From assembly GCA_963746885.1 (NCBI GenBank), contig CAVVDM010000009.1, positions 124,001-188,000 of the forward strand: 64,000 nucleotides of DNA. The letters run 5' to 3'. The position numbers and the translations under genes were made by a program. The notes below the pieces were generated by a model that saw only the letters and a list, made by a program, of their open reading frames with translations, had not been told where the DNA came from and searched no databases. This document shows positions 57,434-64,000 of this stretch, piece by piece (the first letter of the stretch is position 1; each line of letters starts with the position of its first letter). The stretch is from DATARH01 sp963746885 (GTDB taxonomy: Bacteria > Pseudomonadota > Alphaproteobacteria > ATCC43930 > CGMCC-115725).

Positions 57434-58297
57434 TCACACCGTCGTCGGGTCTTGCGCCTCCTGGTGCCACGCCAGCAGATGGCGACGCAACATCGCGATG
57501 CCCTTGACGAAGCAGAAGCCGGCGACCGCGATCTCGACGATCCCGGCAAACACGCCGGGCAAGTCGGCAAAGCGCGAGGCGGTGATCATCGCGCCGCCGA
57601 GCCCCGGGCCGCCCATCAGGATCTCGGTGACGATCGCGACGATCATCGATATCGGCAGGGCGACCTGCAACCCGGTCAGAATCTGCGGCAGGGCGGCCGG
57701 CAGGATGATCTCCCACAGCAGCTGGCGATCGCTGGCGCCGAGGCTGCGGGCCGACCACAGCATCTCCTTTTCGACGCCCTGGGTGCTGCTGACCGTCGCC
57801 GTCACCACCGGGAAGATCGCGCTGAACACGATCATCGTGACCTTGGAGATGTCGTAGAGCCCGAACCACAGCATGAAGATCGGCAGAAAGGCAATCTTCG
57901 GCATCGGGAAGGCGATCGAGATGATCGGATCGAAAAACCACCGCGCCACCGCGTTGCGCGCGATCAGGATGCCGATCACGATCCCGGTCGAGGCGGCGAT
58001 CGCAAAGCCGATCAACACCCGGTAAAGCGTCTGGCCGAGATTGGCCAGCAGGTCGCCCGACAACGTATCGGCCCAGATCCGCTCGCAGACCACCGAGAAC
58101 GGCGGCAACAGGAAATTGCTAACCGCGCCGGAGCGGGCGAACAACTCCCAGGCGGCGAGCAGCGCGATCACGACCATGCCGCCGCGCAGCCCGCGGCCGA
58201 GCCCGCGCACCGCCTCGAGCGTCGCCCCGGCCTCGACCCAGGCGGCGGGCGCCGGCAGCGCCGCGGCGCGGGCGGGCGGGTCGTTTACTCCCGCCAC
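57434..58297 (-). CDS. ABC transporter permease, nitrate/sulfonate/taurine type (second permease)
   Basis: A 287-residue inner-membrane permease of the SsuC/TauC/NrtB family, last gene of a five-gene minus-strand importer cluster. 'FLLPPFSVVCERIWAD' precedes the transport domain. 'SFPMPK'-type wording appears as 'IAFPMPKIAFLPIFMLWFG', and the EAA-like motif is 'EMLWSARSLGASDRQLLWEI', shortened here to ARSLGASDRQLL. GTG 58297 overlaps the end of the previous permease by 13 bases. It is paralogous to that gene, so the importer could use a heterodimeric channel. Confidence 0.9.
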   Translation of the reverse strand: MAGVNDPPARAAALPAPAAWVEAGATLEAVRGLGRGLRGGMVVIALLAAWELFARSGAVSNFLLPPFSVVCERIWADTLSGDLLANLGQTLYRVLIGFAIAASTGIVIGILIARNAVARWFFDPIISIAFPMPKIAFLPIFMLWFGLYDISKVTMIVFSAIFPVVTATVSSTQGVEKEMLWSARSLGASDRQLLWEIILPAALPQILTGLQVALPISMIVAIVTEILMGGPGLGGAMITASRFADLPGVFAGIVEIAVAGFCFVKGIAMLRRHLLAWHQEAQDPTTV

Positions 58298-59142
58298 CGC
58301 AGCACCCGCTTCATCAGCATCAGAAAGCCGCGGTCGGCAGCAAAGCCGAGCCCCGACACGGTCAACACCACCGCAAACATCGCGTCATAGACCCCGCCGT
58401 CGCCGAGCCAGCCGATCATGTAGCCGAGACCCTGGCGCGCGACGATCAGCTCGGTCGCGACCATGAGCACGAAGGCAAAGGCCATCGCGGTGCGGGTGCC
58501 GGCGAGGATCTCGGGCAAGGCGCTTGGCATTACGATCTCGATGAGGGTGCGGGTGCGGCTCGCCCCGAGGCTGCGCGCCGACCAGATCAGCACCTGCTCG
58601 GCGCCGCGCGCGCCGTTGAACGCCGACAACGTGATCGGCAGCATGCACCCGATGAAGATCAGCAGGATCTTCGAGGCGCTGCCAAAGCCGAGCCACAGCA
58701 CGACGACCGGGATCAATGCCGATTTGGGCATCGGATACACCGCCTGGACCAACGGGTTGAACAGGATGCGTACCGGCGTGTACCACGCCATCAAGACGCC
58801 GAGGCTGACGCCGCAGACGATCGCCAGACCGAGCCCGGCCGCGCCGCGCGCCAGCGAGACGACGCCGTTGGTGATCAGGTCGCCGCTGATCAGGAGGCTC
58901 CACCAGGCGGTGATGACCTTGTCGAGCGGCGGCATCACGAGATGCGAGATCAGGCCGAGCCGGGTCGCGGCCTCCCAGGCCAATGCCAGCAGCAGGATCG
59001 GCGTGTAGCGCCACAGCGCGATCAGCAGGCGCGACGAGGCGATGACCTCGCGCGCCCGGTTGATCGGCCCCAGGCCGAACGTGCCGACACCGGCACGTTC
59101 GGCGCTGCGTCCGAGAGTGAGCTGGCTTTGGTCAATTGCCAT
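58285..59142 (-). CDS. ABC transporter permease, nitrate/sulfonate/taurine type (first permease)
   Basis: A 285-residue permease of the same family. 'ILLLALAWEAATRLGLI' is the first helix, 'HLVMPPLDKVITAWW' the conserved LPxP-like block, 'AVYPMPKSALIPVVVLWLG' the core motif, and 'SARSLGASRTRTLIEIVMP' the ATPase-contacting EAA loop. ATG 59142 lies two bases after the binding-protein stop. The frame stays open far upstream but overlaps the binding-protein gene there, so that part is not counted. It forms the membrane channel with the following permease. Confidence 0.9.
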   Translation of the reverse strand: MAIDQSQLTLGRSAERAGVGTFGLGPINRAREVIASSRLLIALWRYTPILLLALAWEAATRLGLISHLVMPPLDKVITAWWSLLISGDLITNGVVSLARGAAGLGLAIVCGVSLGVLMAWYTPVRILFNPLVQAVYPMPKSALIPVVVLWLGFGSASKILLIFIGCMLPITLSAFNGARGAEQVLIWSARSLGASRTRTLIEIVMPSALPEILAGTRTAMAFAFVLMVATELIVARQGLGYMIGWLGDGGVYDAMFAVVLTVSGLGFAADRGFLMLMKRVLRWRE

Positions 59143-59144
59143 GT

Positions 59145-60191
59145 TCAAGCACCATGGTGGCCGTCGAGCCGTTGCTTCGCCGCCTTGATCATCGACAGAT
59201 CGACATAGGTCGGGCTGACTGTAAAGCCCTTCGGCAATACCCCCAGCTTCACGTCCTCGTCGATCTCCTTCTGGATCGCGTCGGGCAGCGGCATCAGGTC
59301 GGGCGAGCGGTAGAAATCGTGTTTGGTAAACGCAAAGTCGATGTCCTTCTCCGGCTTGTGCGTCACCGCGACCGTGATCGCCAGCGCCTCCTTGCGGTTC
59401 TTCGGATTGAGGAACCAGCGCATCGCCCGCATGTAGTCGGTGTAAAAATCGGTCAAGGCGGCCTTGTGCTCGGCGATCACGTCGCTTCGCATGCACCAGA
59501 ATACCCCGTCCGAGACGCCGTGCACCTGCCCGGAGTCGAACAGCACGCGATACTTGCCAGTCTCCATCAGCTCGCGGGCGAATTGCGGCAACAGTTCGAT
59601 CATGTCGACCTTGCCGCCTTCGAGCATCGCCGGCTGGTTGGCGAAATTGGCCTCGACGGTGGTGAAATTCTTGTCCTGGACGCCGTGGCGACGCAGCATC
59701 GCGCGCATCGTCGAATCCGCCTCCGAGCCGATCGCGTTGGTGGCGACCCGCTTGCCCTTGACGTCCGCGATCGTCTTGATCGGGCCGTTCTTGGCGACGA
59801 CGTACTCGCCCGACCAGTACCCCGGCGCCCCGGTCTGCAGCACGTCTGCGACGATCTTGACGTTGAGATGGGCGTTGGTCACGGCCAGCGCAAACGCCGA
59901 GTCGGAAAATGCCGCGACTTCAAGCTGCTTGATCGCCAATGCCTGGATCTGCGGAGTGCTGCCGGCATAGCGGACGGGCTCGAATTTATAGGTCTTGCCA
60001 TCGTTGGGCATAATCTCGGGATGGCGTTTGGCCAACTCGCCGACCAGCGGCGCCAAATGCCCCGGAGTCTGCGCCCAGCCGACCCGGATCGTCATCGGCT
60101 CGGCCGCGCCGCCGGGCGCCGCCGTTACTATCCCGATGAGCCCGACAGAAGCCGCCATGACCAGTGCGGCGATTGTTCCCCCTCTCCGCAT
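59145..60191 (-). CDS. ABC transporter substrate-binding protein, SsuA/TauA/NrtA-like (second)
   Basis: A 348-residue periplasmic binding protein with signal peptide (ALVMAASVGLIGIVTAAPGGAA). 'TIRVGWAQTPGHLAPLVGEL' begins the ligand-binding lobe; 'IKTIADVKGKRVATNAIGSE' and 'FTTVEANFANQPAMLEGGKV' are NMT1/THI5-like motifs. It is clearly a duplicate of the binding protein at 61145-62170; by eye over half the residues agree in the central lobe. It sits between the ATPase and the permeases. The ligand is unknown. Confidence 0.9.
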   Translation of the reverse strand: MRRGGTIAALVMAASVGLIGIVTAAPGGAAEPMTIRVGWAQTPGHLAPLVGELAKRHPEIMPNDGKTYKFEPVRYAGSTPQIQALAIKQLEVAAFSDSAFALAVTNAHLNVKIVADVLQTGAPGYWSGEYVVAKNGPIKTIADVKGKRVATNAIGSEADSTMRAMLRRHGVQDKNFTTVEANFANQPAMLEGGKVDMIELLPQFARELMETGKYRVLFDSGQVHGVSDGVFWCMRSDVIAEHKAALTDFYTDYMRAMRWFLNPKNRKEALAITVAVTHKPEKDIDFAFTKHDFYRSPDLMPLPDAIQKEIDEDVKLGVLPKGFTVSPTYVDLSMIKAAKQRLDGHHGA

Positions 60192-60311
60192 GATTTCTCC
60201 TCCCGTTGCAATTTGCCTTTTTTGCTGCCCCAGCCTACCTGATCGGCGCTGGGCCTAGCCACCCATCTCCGGCGCCGCGGCTGAAGCGGATTGCCGCGGG
60301 CACCCGCCGGG

Positions 60312-61148
60312 TCAGCCGCCGGCGCCGCCGCGTTGGGCGATCACGGCCTCGGAGCGCACCAGATTCCACACATGATCAACCGTCTCGACAAAGGCCGGCG
60401 AGCGCATCAGCCCCGGATCCTCCTTGTCGAACTGGGTCTCGACGATCTCCTTTATGTGCCCGGGACGCGCCGACATGACGGCGATGCGCTCGGCGAGAAA
60501 CACCGCCTCCTGCACGTCATGGGTGACGAAGATCACGGTCTTGCGCGAGCGCTGCCAGATGCGCAGCAGCTCGGCCTGCATCAGGCTGCGCGTCTGTGCG
60601 TCGAGGGCGCCGAACGGTTCGTCCATCAACAGGATGCGCGGGTCGATCGCCAGGGTGCGGGCGATCGCGGCGCGCTGCTTCATGCCGCCGGAGAGCTGCG
60701 AGGGATAGCTGTCCTCGAACCCGGTGAGGCCGACGAGGTCGATGAACTCGTGCGCCCGCTGGACCCGCGCCTCGCGCGGCATGCCTTGCTTTTCCAGCCC
60801 GTAGAGTACGTTTTGCACGACCGTCTTCCACGGAAACAGCGCAAAATGCTGGAACACGATGCCGCGGTCGGGGCCGGGCCCGGCGATCGGCCGCTCGTCA
60901 ACCAGGATCGCGCCCTGCTCGACCGGCAGAAAGCCGCCGATCAGGTACAACAGCGTGCTCTTGCCGCAGCCGCTCGGCCCCAGCAGCGCGACGAATTCCC
61001 GGTCGCGCACCGCCAGCGACACGTTGTCGAGCGCCAGCACCGGGCGACCGCGCGCCGGCCGGTAGACGTGGCAGACCCGGTCGATCTCGATATGGGAAGA
61101 CCGGCCGGCGGCGTCGGGCGCTACGGTCGCTTCGCTGGCGAGGCTCAT
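60312..61148 (-). CDS. ABC transporter ATP-binding protein, nitrate/sulfonate/taurine type
   Basis: A 278-residue ATPase powering the importer. Walker A 'LLGPSGCGKSTLLYLIGG', Q-loop 'VFQHFALFPWKTV', signature 'LSGGMKQRAAIARTL', Walker B 'ILLMDEPFGALDAQT' and switch 'VTHDVQEAV' are complete, and the sequence has the SsuB/TauB/NrtD style. ATG 61148 overlaps the stop of the upstream binding-protein gene (ATGA). It is the only ATPase of the cluster, so it must serve both permeases. The 120-base gap to the next binding-protein gene may hold a second promoter. Confidence 0.94.
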   Translation of the reverse strand: MSLASEATVAPDAAGRSSHIEIDRVCHVYRPARGRPVLALDNVSLAVRDREFVALLGPSGCGKSTLLYLIGGFLPVEQGAILVDERPIAGPGPDRGIVFQHFALFPWKTVVQNVLYGLEKQGMPREARVQRAHEFIDLVGLTGFEDSYPSQLSGGMKQRAAIARTLAIDPRILLMDEPFGALDAQTRSLMQAELLRIWQRSRKTVIFVTHDVQEAVFLAERIAVMSARPGHIKEIVETQFDKEDPGLMRSPAFVETVDHVWNLVRSEAVIAQRGGAGG

Positions 61149-62170
61149 TTCCCGTCGATCCGCTTCTTGGCTTCCTCGATCAACGACAGATCGACGTATT
61201 TGGGGCTGATCTGCACCGATTTCGGCAACACTTTGAGCCCCACCGCCTGATCGATCATCTTCTGGACCGACACCAGGTCGGGCCGGGCGTCGGGCGAGCG
61301 GTAGAAATCCTGCTTGGTGAAGGCGAAGGCCAACTGGTCCTTCGGCTGCTTTGTCACATACGCGAGGATGTCGAGCGCCTCGGCGCGGTTTTTCGGGTCG
61401 AGCAGCCAGCGCCGGGCGCGGATGTGGTCCTCCATGAAATCGACGAAGGCCGCACGGTGCGCCTTGATGACGTCGGAGCGGATCACCCACACCACCGCCT
61501 GGGTCGGCCCGACCGCGTCCTTGCCGGTGAACAGCACCTTGTATTTCGGGTTGCCGATGATGCCATGCGCAAATTGCGGCAACACGCCGATCAGGTCGAC
61601 CTTGCCGCCCTCGAGCATCGCCGGCATGTTGGCGAAGTTCGCCTCGACCGTGGTGAAATCGCTGTCCTTGAGGCCGTGGCGGTGCAGCATCGTGCGCATC
61701 GCCGCGTCGCTGGCCGAGCCGATTGCGTTGGTGGCGACGCGCTTGCCCTTCAAATCAGCGATCGTCTTGATGTTGCTGTCGGCGCGCACCACGAAGTTCT
61801 CGCTGAAATAGCCATCCATGCCGTCGCCGACGACATCGGCAACGATGCGTTCGTCGAGATGCGCGTTGGTGATCGCCAGCGCCACTGCGGCGGTCGACAT
61901 CGAGGCCACCTCGAGCTCGCCGATCGCCTGCGCCTGGATCTCGGGCGTGGTGCCGCGGAAGTGCACCGCATCCATGACGTAGCTCTTGCCGAGGTGCTTG
62001 AAGACTTCCGGCTGGCGCTTGCCGAGCTCCGCGATCAGCGGCGCCAGATGGCCGGGGGTCACCACCCAGCCGACCCGGATCGTGTACGGGTCCGCCCCTG
62101 CCGTCCCGGCCAAGCCCAGCGTGACAGCGGCCACCAGAGCCGCGGCGAAGTACCGATAGCGCGTCCTCAT
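61145..62170 (-). CDS. ABC transporter substrate-binding protein, SsuA/TauA/NrtA-like (first)
   Basis: A 341-residue periplasmic binding protein, first gene of the importer cluster. Signal peptide 'YFAAALVAAVTLGLAGTAGA', then 'YTIRVGWVVTPGHLAPLIAE', 'TIADLKGKRVATNAIGS' and 'VEANFANMPAMLEGGKVDLI'. ATG 62170 is preferred because GGTGGGA precedes it and it places the signal peptide correctly. It is paralogous to the second binding protein, suggesting duplication followed by specialisation, or two ligands for one importer. Confidence 0.9.
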   Translation of the reverse strand: MRTRYRYFAAALVAAVTLGLAGTAGADPYTIRVGWVVTPGHLAPLIAELGKRQPEVFKHLGKSYVMDAVHFRGTTPEIQAQAIGELEVASMSTAAVALAITNAHLDERIVADVVGDGMDGYFSENFVVRADSNIKTIADLKGKRVATNAIGSASDAAMRTMLHRHGLKDSDFTTVEANFANMPAMLEGGKVDLIGVLPQFAHGIIGNPKYKVLFTGKDAVGPTQAVVWVIRSDVIKAHRAAFVDFMEDHIRARRWLLDPKNRAEALDILAYVTKQPKDQLAFAFTKQDFYRSPDARPDLVSVQKMIDQAVGLKVLPKSVQISPKYVDLSLIEEAKKRIDGK

Positions 62171-62328
62171 CGCATTCCCACCCTTGTGTTTTCCTCGCGT
62201 CGGCGCATCGTATAACAGAGCCGGCCCGGTCGTGCATGGTGCATCCCGTCGCGCCTGGGGTGTTTTGCGGGGAAAGTTCCATCGATCCACGGTGTTGCAG
62301 CCCCGGATCGATCTGCCGGAGCGGAAGC

Positions 62329-63255
62329 ATGGACCTCAAGGATATTCTCGTCTGCCTCGACCCGACCGACGCCGGTGAAGTCCGGCTGCGCTTGGCCGCG
62401 GCAATTGCGCGCGAGCACCGCGCCCACCTGTCCGCGGCCTATGTGATGCCGGCGGCCGTCGCCGGGGCGCCGCGCCATGCCGGCCGTGCTGGCGTGCCGA
62501 CCGGCTTGGCGTGGCTGCCGCAAGACCTTCCCACTCCCCTCGACGCGCCCCGGGACGGCGCCCCGGGGGGCGGTGCCTCGGGCGAGCCTTCGAACGGCGG
62601 CGGCGATGTGCCGCGCGGCGCGGAACTCGCCGCCATTATCGAGCAACGCTTCCGCGAGGAGGTCGCGCCGCACGCGATCGAAGGCGACTGGCACCTGTTC
62701 GGGGCGGGCGAGGGCGCCGATCTGGTGGCGCTGGCGAGCGCGGCCGATCTCGTGGTGTTCGGTCAGACCTCGCCCGATTACCGCTTGCCGAGCGGGTGTC
62801 GTCCGGAGGACGTCATCGTCGGTGGCGGGCGGCCGCTGCTGGTTGTGCCTTACGCCGGCGATTTCGCCGCCGTCGGACGGCGTGCCCTCGTCGCCTGGGA
62901 CGGCTCTCGCGAAGCCGTGCGTGCATTGCATGACGCGCTGCCGCTGCTCGGCAAGGCCGAGGCCGTGACGGTGATCACCGTGCGCACCAGGGAGGCGAGC
63001 TTCGTGCGCGACGCGCCCGGGCTCGACCGCGTCGTCCGACACCTCGCCCGCCATGGCATTCCGGCGCGGTCGGAGGAAACGCTGCGCGGCGACCTGCCGA
63101 TTGCCGATGCCCTGTTGTCGCGCGCCGCGGATCTCGACGTCGATCTGATCATCACCGGTGCCTATCACCACTCCCAGTTCCGTGAGGCGCTGGTCGGCGG
63201 GGTCAGCCGCGAGCTGCTCGATCACATGACCGTGCCCGTGCTGATGTCGCACTGA
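62329..63255 (+). CDS. Universal stress protein, tandem UspA domains
   Basis: A 308-residue protein of two UspA-like halves. The first (DILVCLDPTDAGEVRLRLAA) lacks the full ATP-binding signature and has a glycine- and proline-rich insert around residues 55-95 (ending GGGDVPRG). The second begins 'ALVAWDGSREAVRALHDALP' and contains 'LIITGAYHHSQFREALVGGV', with a G-2x-G-9x-G-like end 'VGGVSRELLDHMTVPVLMSH'. Such proteins help survival under stress; the exact role is unknown. GGAG lies ten bases before ATG 62329. It is divergent from the ABC cluster. Confidence 0.88.
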   Translation: MDLKDILVCLDPTDAGEVRLRLAAAIAREHRAHLSAAYVMPAAVAGAPRHAGRAGVPTGLAWLPQDLPTPLDAPRDGAPGGGASGEPSNGGGDVPRGAELAAIIEQRFREEVAPHAIEGDWHLFGAGEGADLVALASAADLVVFGQTSPDYRLPSGCRPEDVIVGGGRPLLVVPYAGDFAAVGRRALVAWDGSREAVRALHDALPLLGKAEAVTVITVRTREASFVRDAPGLDRVVRHLARHGIPARSEETLRGDLPIADALLSRAADLDVDLIITGAYHHSQFREALVGGVSRELLDHMTVPVLMSH

Positions 63256-63271
63256 GCTTAGGATGTCGCCG

Positions 63272-63293
63272 GGGCGGCCCGGCCGGGCCGCCC
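63272..63293. terminator. Bidirectional terminator hairpin between the stress-protein and acylphosphatase genes
   Basis: GGGCGGCCC (63272-63280) pairs with GGGCCGCCC (63285-63293) around GGCC; nine G/C pairs between two convergent stops. There is no T-run beyond TT, but position and strength suit a shared terminator. Confidence 0.6.
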
Positions 63294-63572
63294 TTAAGCG
63301 GTCGGGAGCGGGCGGAAGCCGGCGCTGCCGTCATCGTCAGCGTCACTGACCGCGGTCTCGGTCACCCGGGCGGTGACGGGGCCGTCGCGGCAGGTTTCGA
63401 TCATCGTTGCGACCGCGTCGTCCGCGCCGATCACCAGCACCTCGACGCTGCCGTCGAGGCGGTTCCGCACCCAGCCGCGCAGCCCCAGCCGACGGGCGGT
63501 GTCGACTGTCCAGGCGCGATAGCCGACCCCCTGCACCCGACCGGCAATGCGCAGCCGCACGCTTCGCATCAT
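63294..63572 (-). CDS. Acylphosphatase
   Basis: A 92-residue acylphosphatase hydrolysing carboxyl-phosphate bonds. 'RLRIAGRVQGVGYRAWTVDTA' contains the catalytic arginine and the GRVQGVGYR signature; 'GLRGWVRNRLDGSVEVLV' has the catalytic asparagine. AGGGGCGG precedes the ATG at 63572 (a second ATG follows at 63569). It lies 19 bases downstream of the carboxylase subunit on the same strand, a pairing seen in related genomes. Confidence 0.93.
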   Translation of the reverse strand: MMRSVRLRIAGRVQGVGYRAWTVDTARRLGLRGWVRNRLDGSVEVLVIGADDAVATMIETCRDGPVTARVTETAVSDADDDGSAGFRPLPTA

Positions 63573-63591
63573 GTTCCGCCCCTGATGCGCC

Positions 63592-64000
63592 TCAATCGAA
63601 TTCGAGGATGACCTGGTCGACCGCCAGGCTGTCGCCCGCCTTGGCGCGCAATTTGGCGACGCGGCCGTCGCGCTCGGCGCGCAGCACGTTCTCCATCTTC
63701 ATCGCCTCGACCACGACCAGCGGCTCGCCCGCCTTTACCTCCTGGCCCTCGCTGACGATCAGCGCGGTCAGCAGCCCGGGCATCGGCGACAGCACCAGGC
63801 GCGAGGTGTCGGCTGCCTGCTTCTCCGGCATCATCTGCAGCAGCTCGGCGGCGCGCGGCGACAGCACCTGGGCATGCCGGATCACGCCGCCATGCACCAG
63901 CCGAAAAGCGCGCCCGCGCAGCCGCTCGACCTGCACGGTCGCGATCCCGTCCTCGATGCGCAGGTGCATCACCGCGTGGCCCGGCCGCCAATCGGTCGCG
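63592..64000 (-). CDS. Acyl-CoA (propionyl/acetyl/3-methylcrotonyl) carboxylase alpha subunit, C-terminal part
   Basis: The last 136 residues of a biotin-dependent carboxylase alpha subunit; the biotin carboxylase domain lies right of the window. The visible part has a linker with 'RIEDGIATVQVERL' and a complete biotinyl domain: 'LSPMPGLLTALIVSEGQEV' and the biotinylation site in 'VVVEAMKMENVL'. It ends 'LAVDQVILEFD', the usual finish of PccA/MccA-type proteins. The exact acyl-CoA is not decidable from this end. Confidence 0.9.
   Translation of the reverse strand, partial: ATDWRPGHAVMHLRIEDGIATVQVERLRGRAFRLVHGGVIRHAQVLSPRAAELLQMMPEKQAADTSRLVLSPMPGLLTALIVSEGQEVKAGEPLVVVEAMKMENVLRAERDGRVAKLRAKAGDSLAVDQVILEFD

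Overview
The window reads as a chromosomal segment of a GC-rich alphaproteobacterium. The evidence is the tldD next to a coxB-coxA-ctaB-coxC-DUF983-surf1 cytochrome aa3 block, the tsaE-amgK-murU-addB-addA run, the non-lipidated MlaA, the AddAB (not RecBCD) recombination enzyme, and NrtS. Genus cannot be assigned from the sequence alone. No rRNA, tRNA, CRISPR array, insertion sequence or phage gene was seen.

Layout. 1-1121: end of a polyamine-type ABC importer (two permeases). 1084-4533 (minus): secreted glycoside hydrolase with a CBM9-like tail, and TldD. 4909-12124: cytochrome c oxidase genes and assembly factors, then an M32 carboxypeptidase. 12144-18928: accessory catabolic block (VOC protein, luciferase-like oxidoreductase, mandelate-racemase-family enzyme, two tandem D-2-hydroxyacid dehydrogenases, amidase, glutathione transferase). 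18956-28982 (minus): envelope and proteostasis genes tamB, tamA, mlaA, lon, hsp20. 29168-34393: hydrolase, pentapeptide-repeat protein, DUF4337, DedA, SAM hydroxide adenosyltransferase, a small secreted protein. 34541-39610: ring-cleavage dioxygenase, Rieske oxygenase, alpha/beta hydrolase, second GST, lactonase-fold protein. 39630-49431: ferredoxin-NADP reductase, then tsaE, amgK/murU, addB, addA. 49432-55131: hemC, an anion permease, a UvrD/PcrA helicase, prmA. 55187-57390: a redox pair made of a thioredoxin-like protein and a UGSC-type selenoprotein, followed by nrtS. 57434-62170 (minus): an ABC importer with two binding proteins, two permeases and one ATPase. 62329-64000: universal stress protein, acylphosphatase, end of a biotin-dependent acyl-CoA carboxylase.

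The most notable object is the gene at 56621-57133. A normal gene call breaks it at an in-frame TGA (56894-56896). Read as selenocysteine, the frame gives the motif U-G-S-C followed by two more cysteines, and then continues to a TAG stop. A hairpin resembling a bacterial SECIS lies directly after the TGA. The upstream gene, overlapping by ATGA, encodes a thioredoxin-fold protein with CPTC and PGCG motifs. The two look like one redox system, next to a nitrate/sulfonate/taurine-type importer.

A second feature that affects every other reading is a set of about 36 single-base indels. About 32 are extra bases. They break 13 genes, mainly at 12.6-18.2, 34.5-37.6, 44.6-45.4 and 52.4-55.6 kb, while long stretches between are clean. 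Reading through each indel restores a full-length conserved protein without in-frame stops, so I treat them mainly as sequence or assembly errors and annotate the genes across the breaks.
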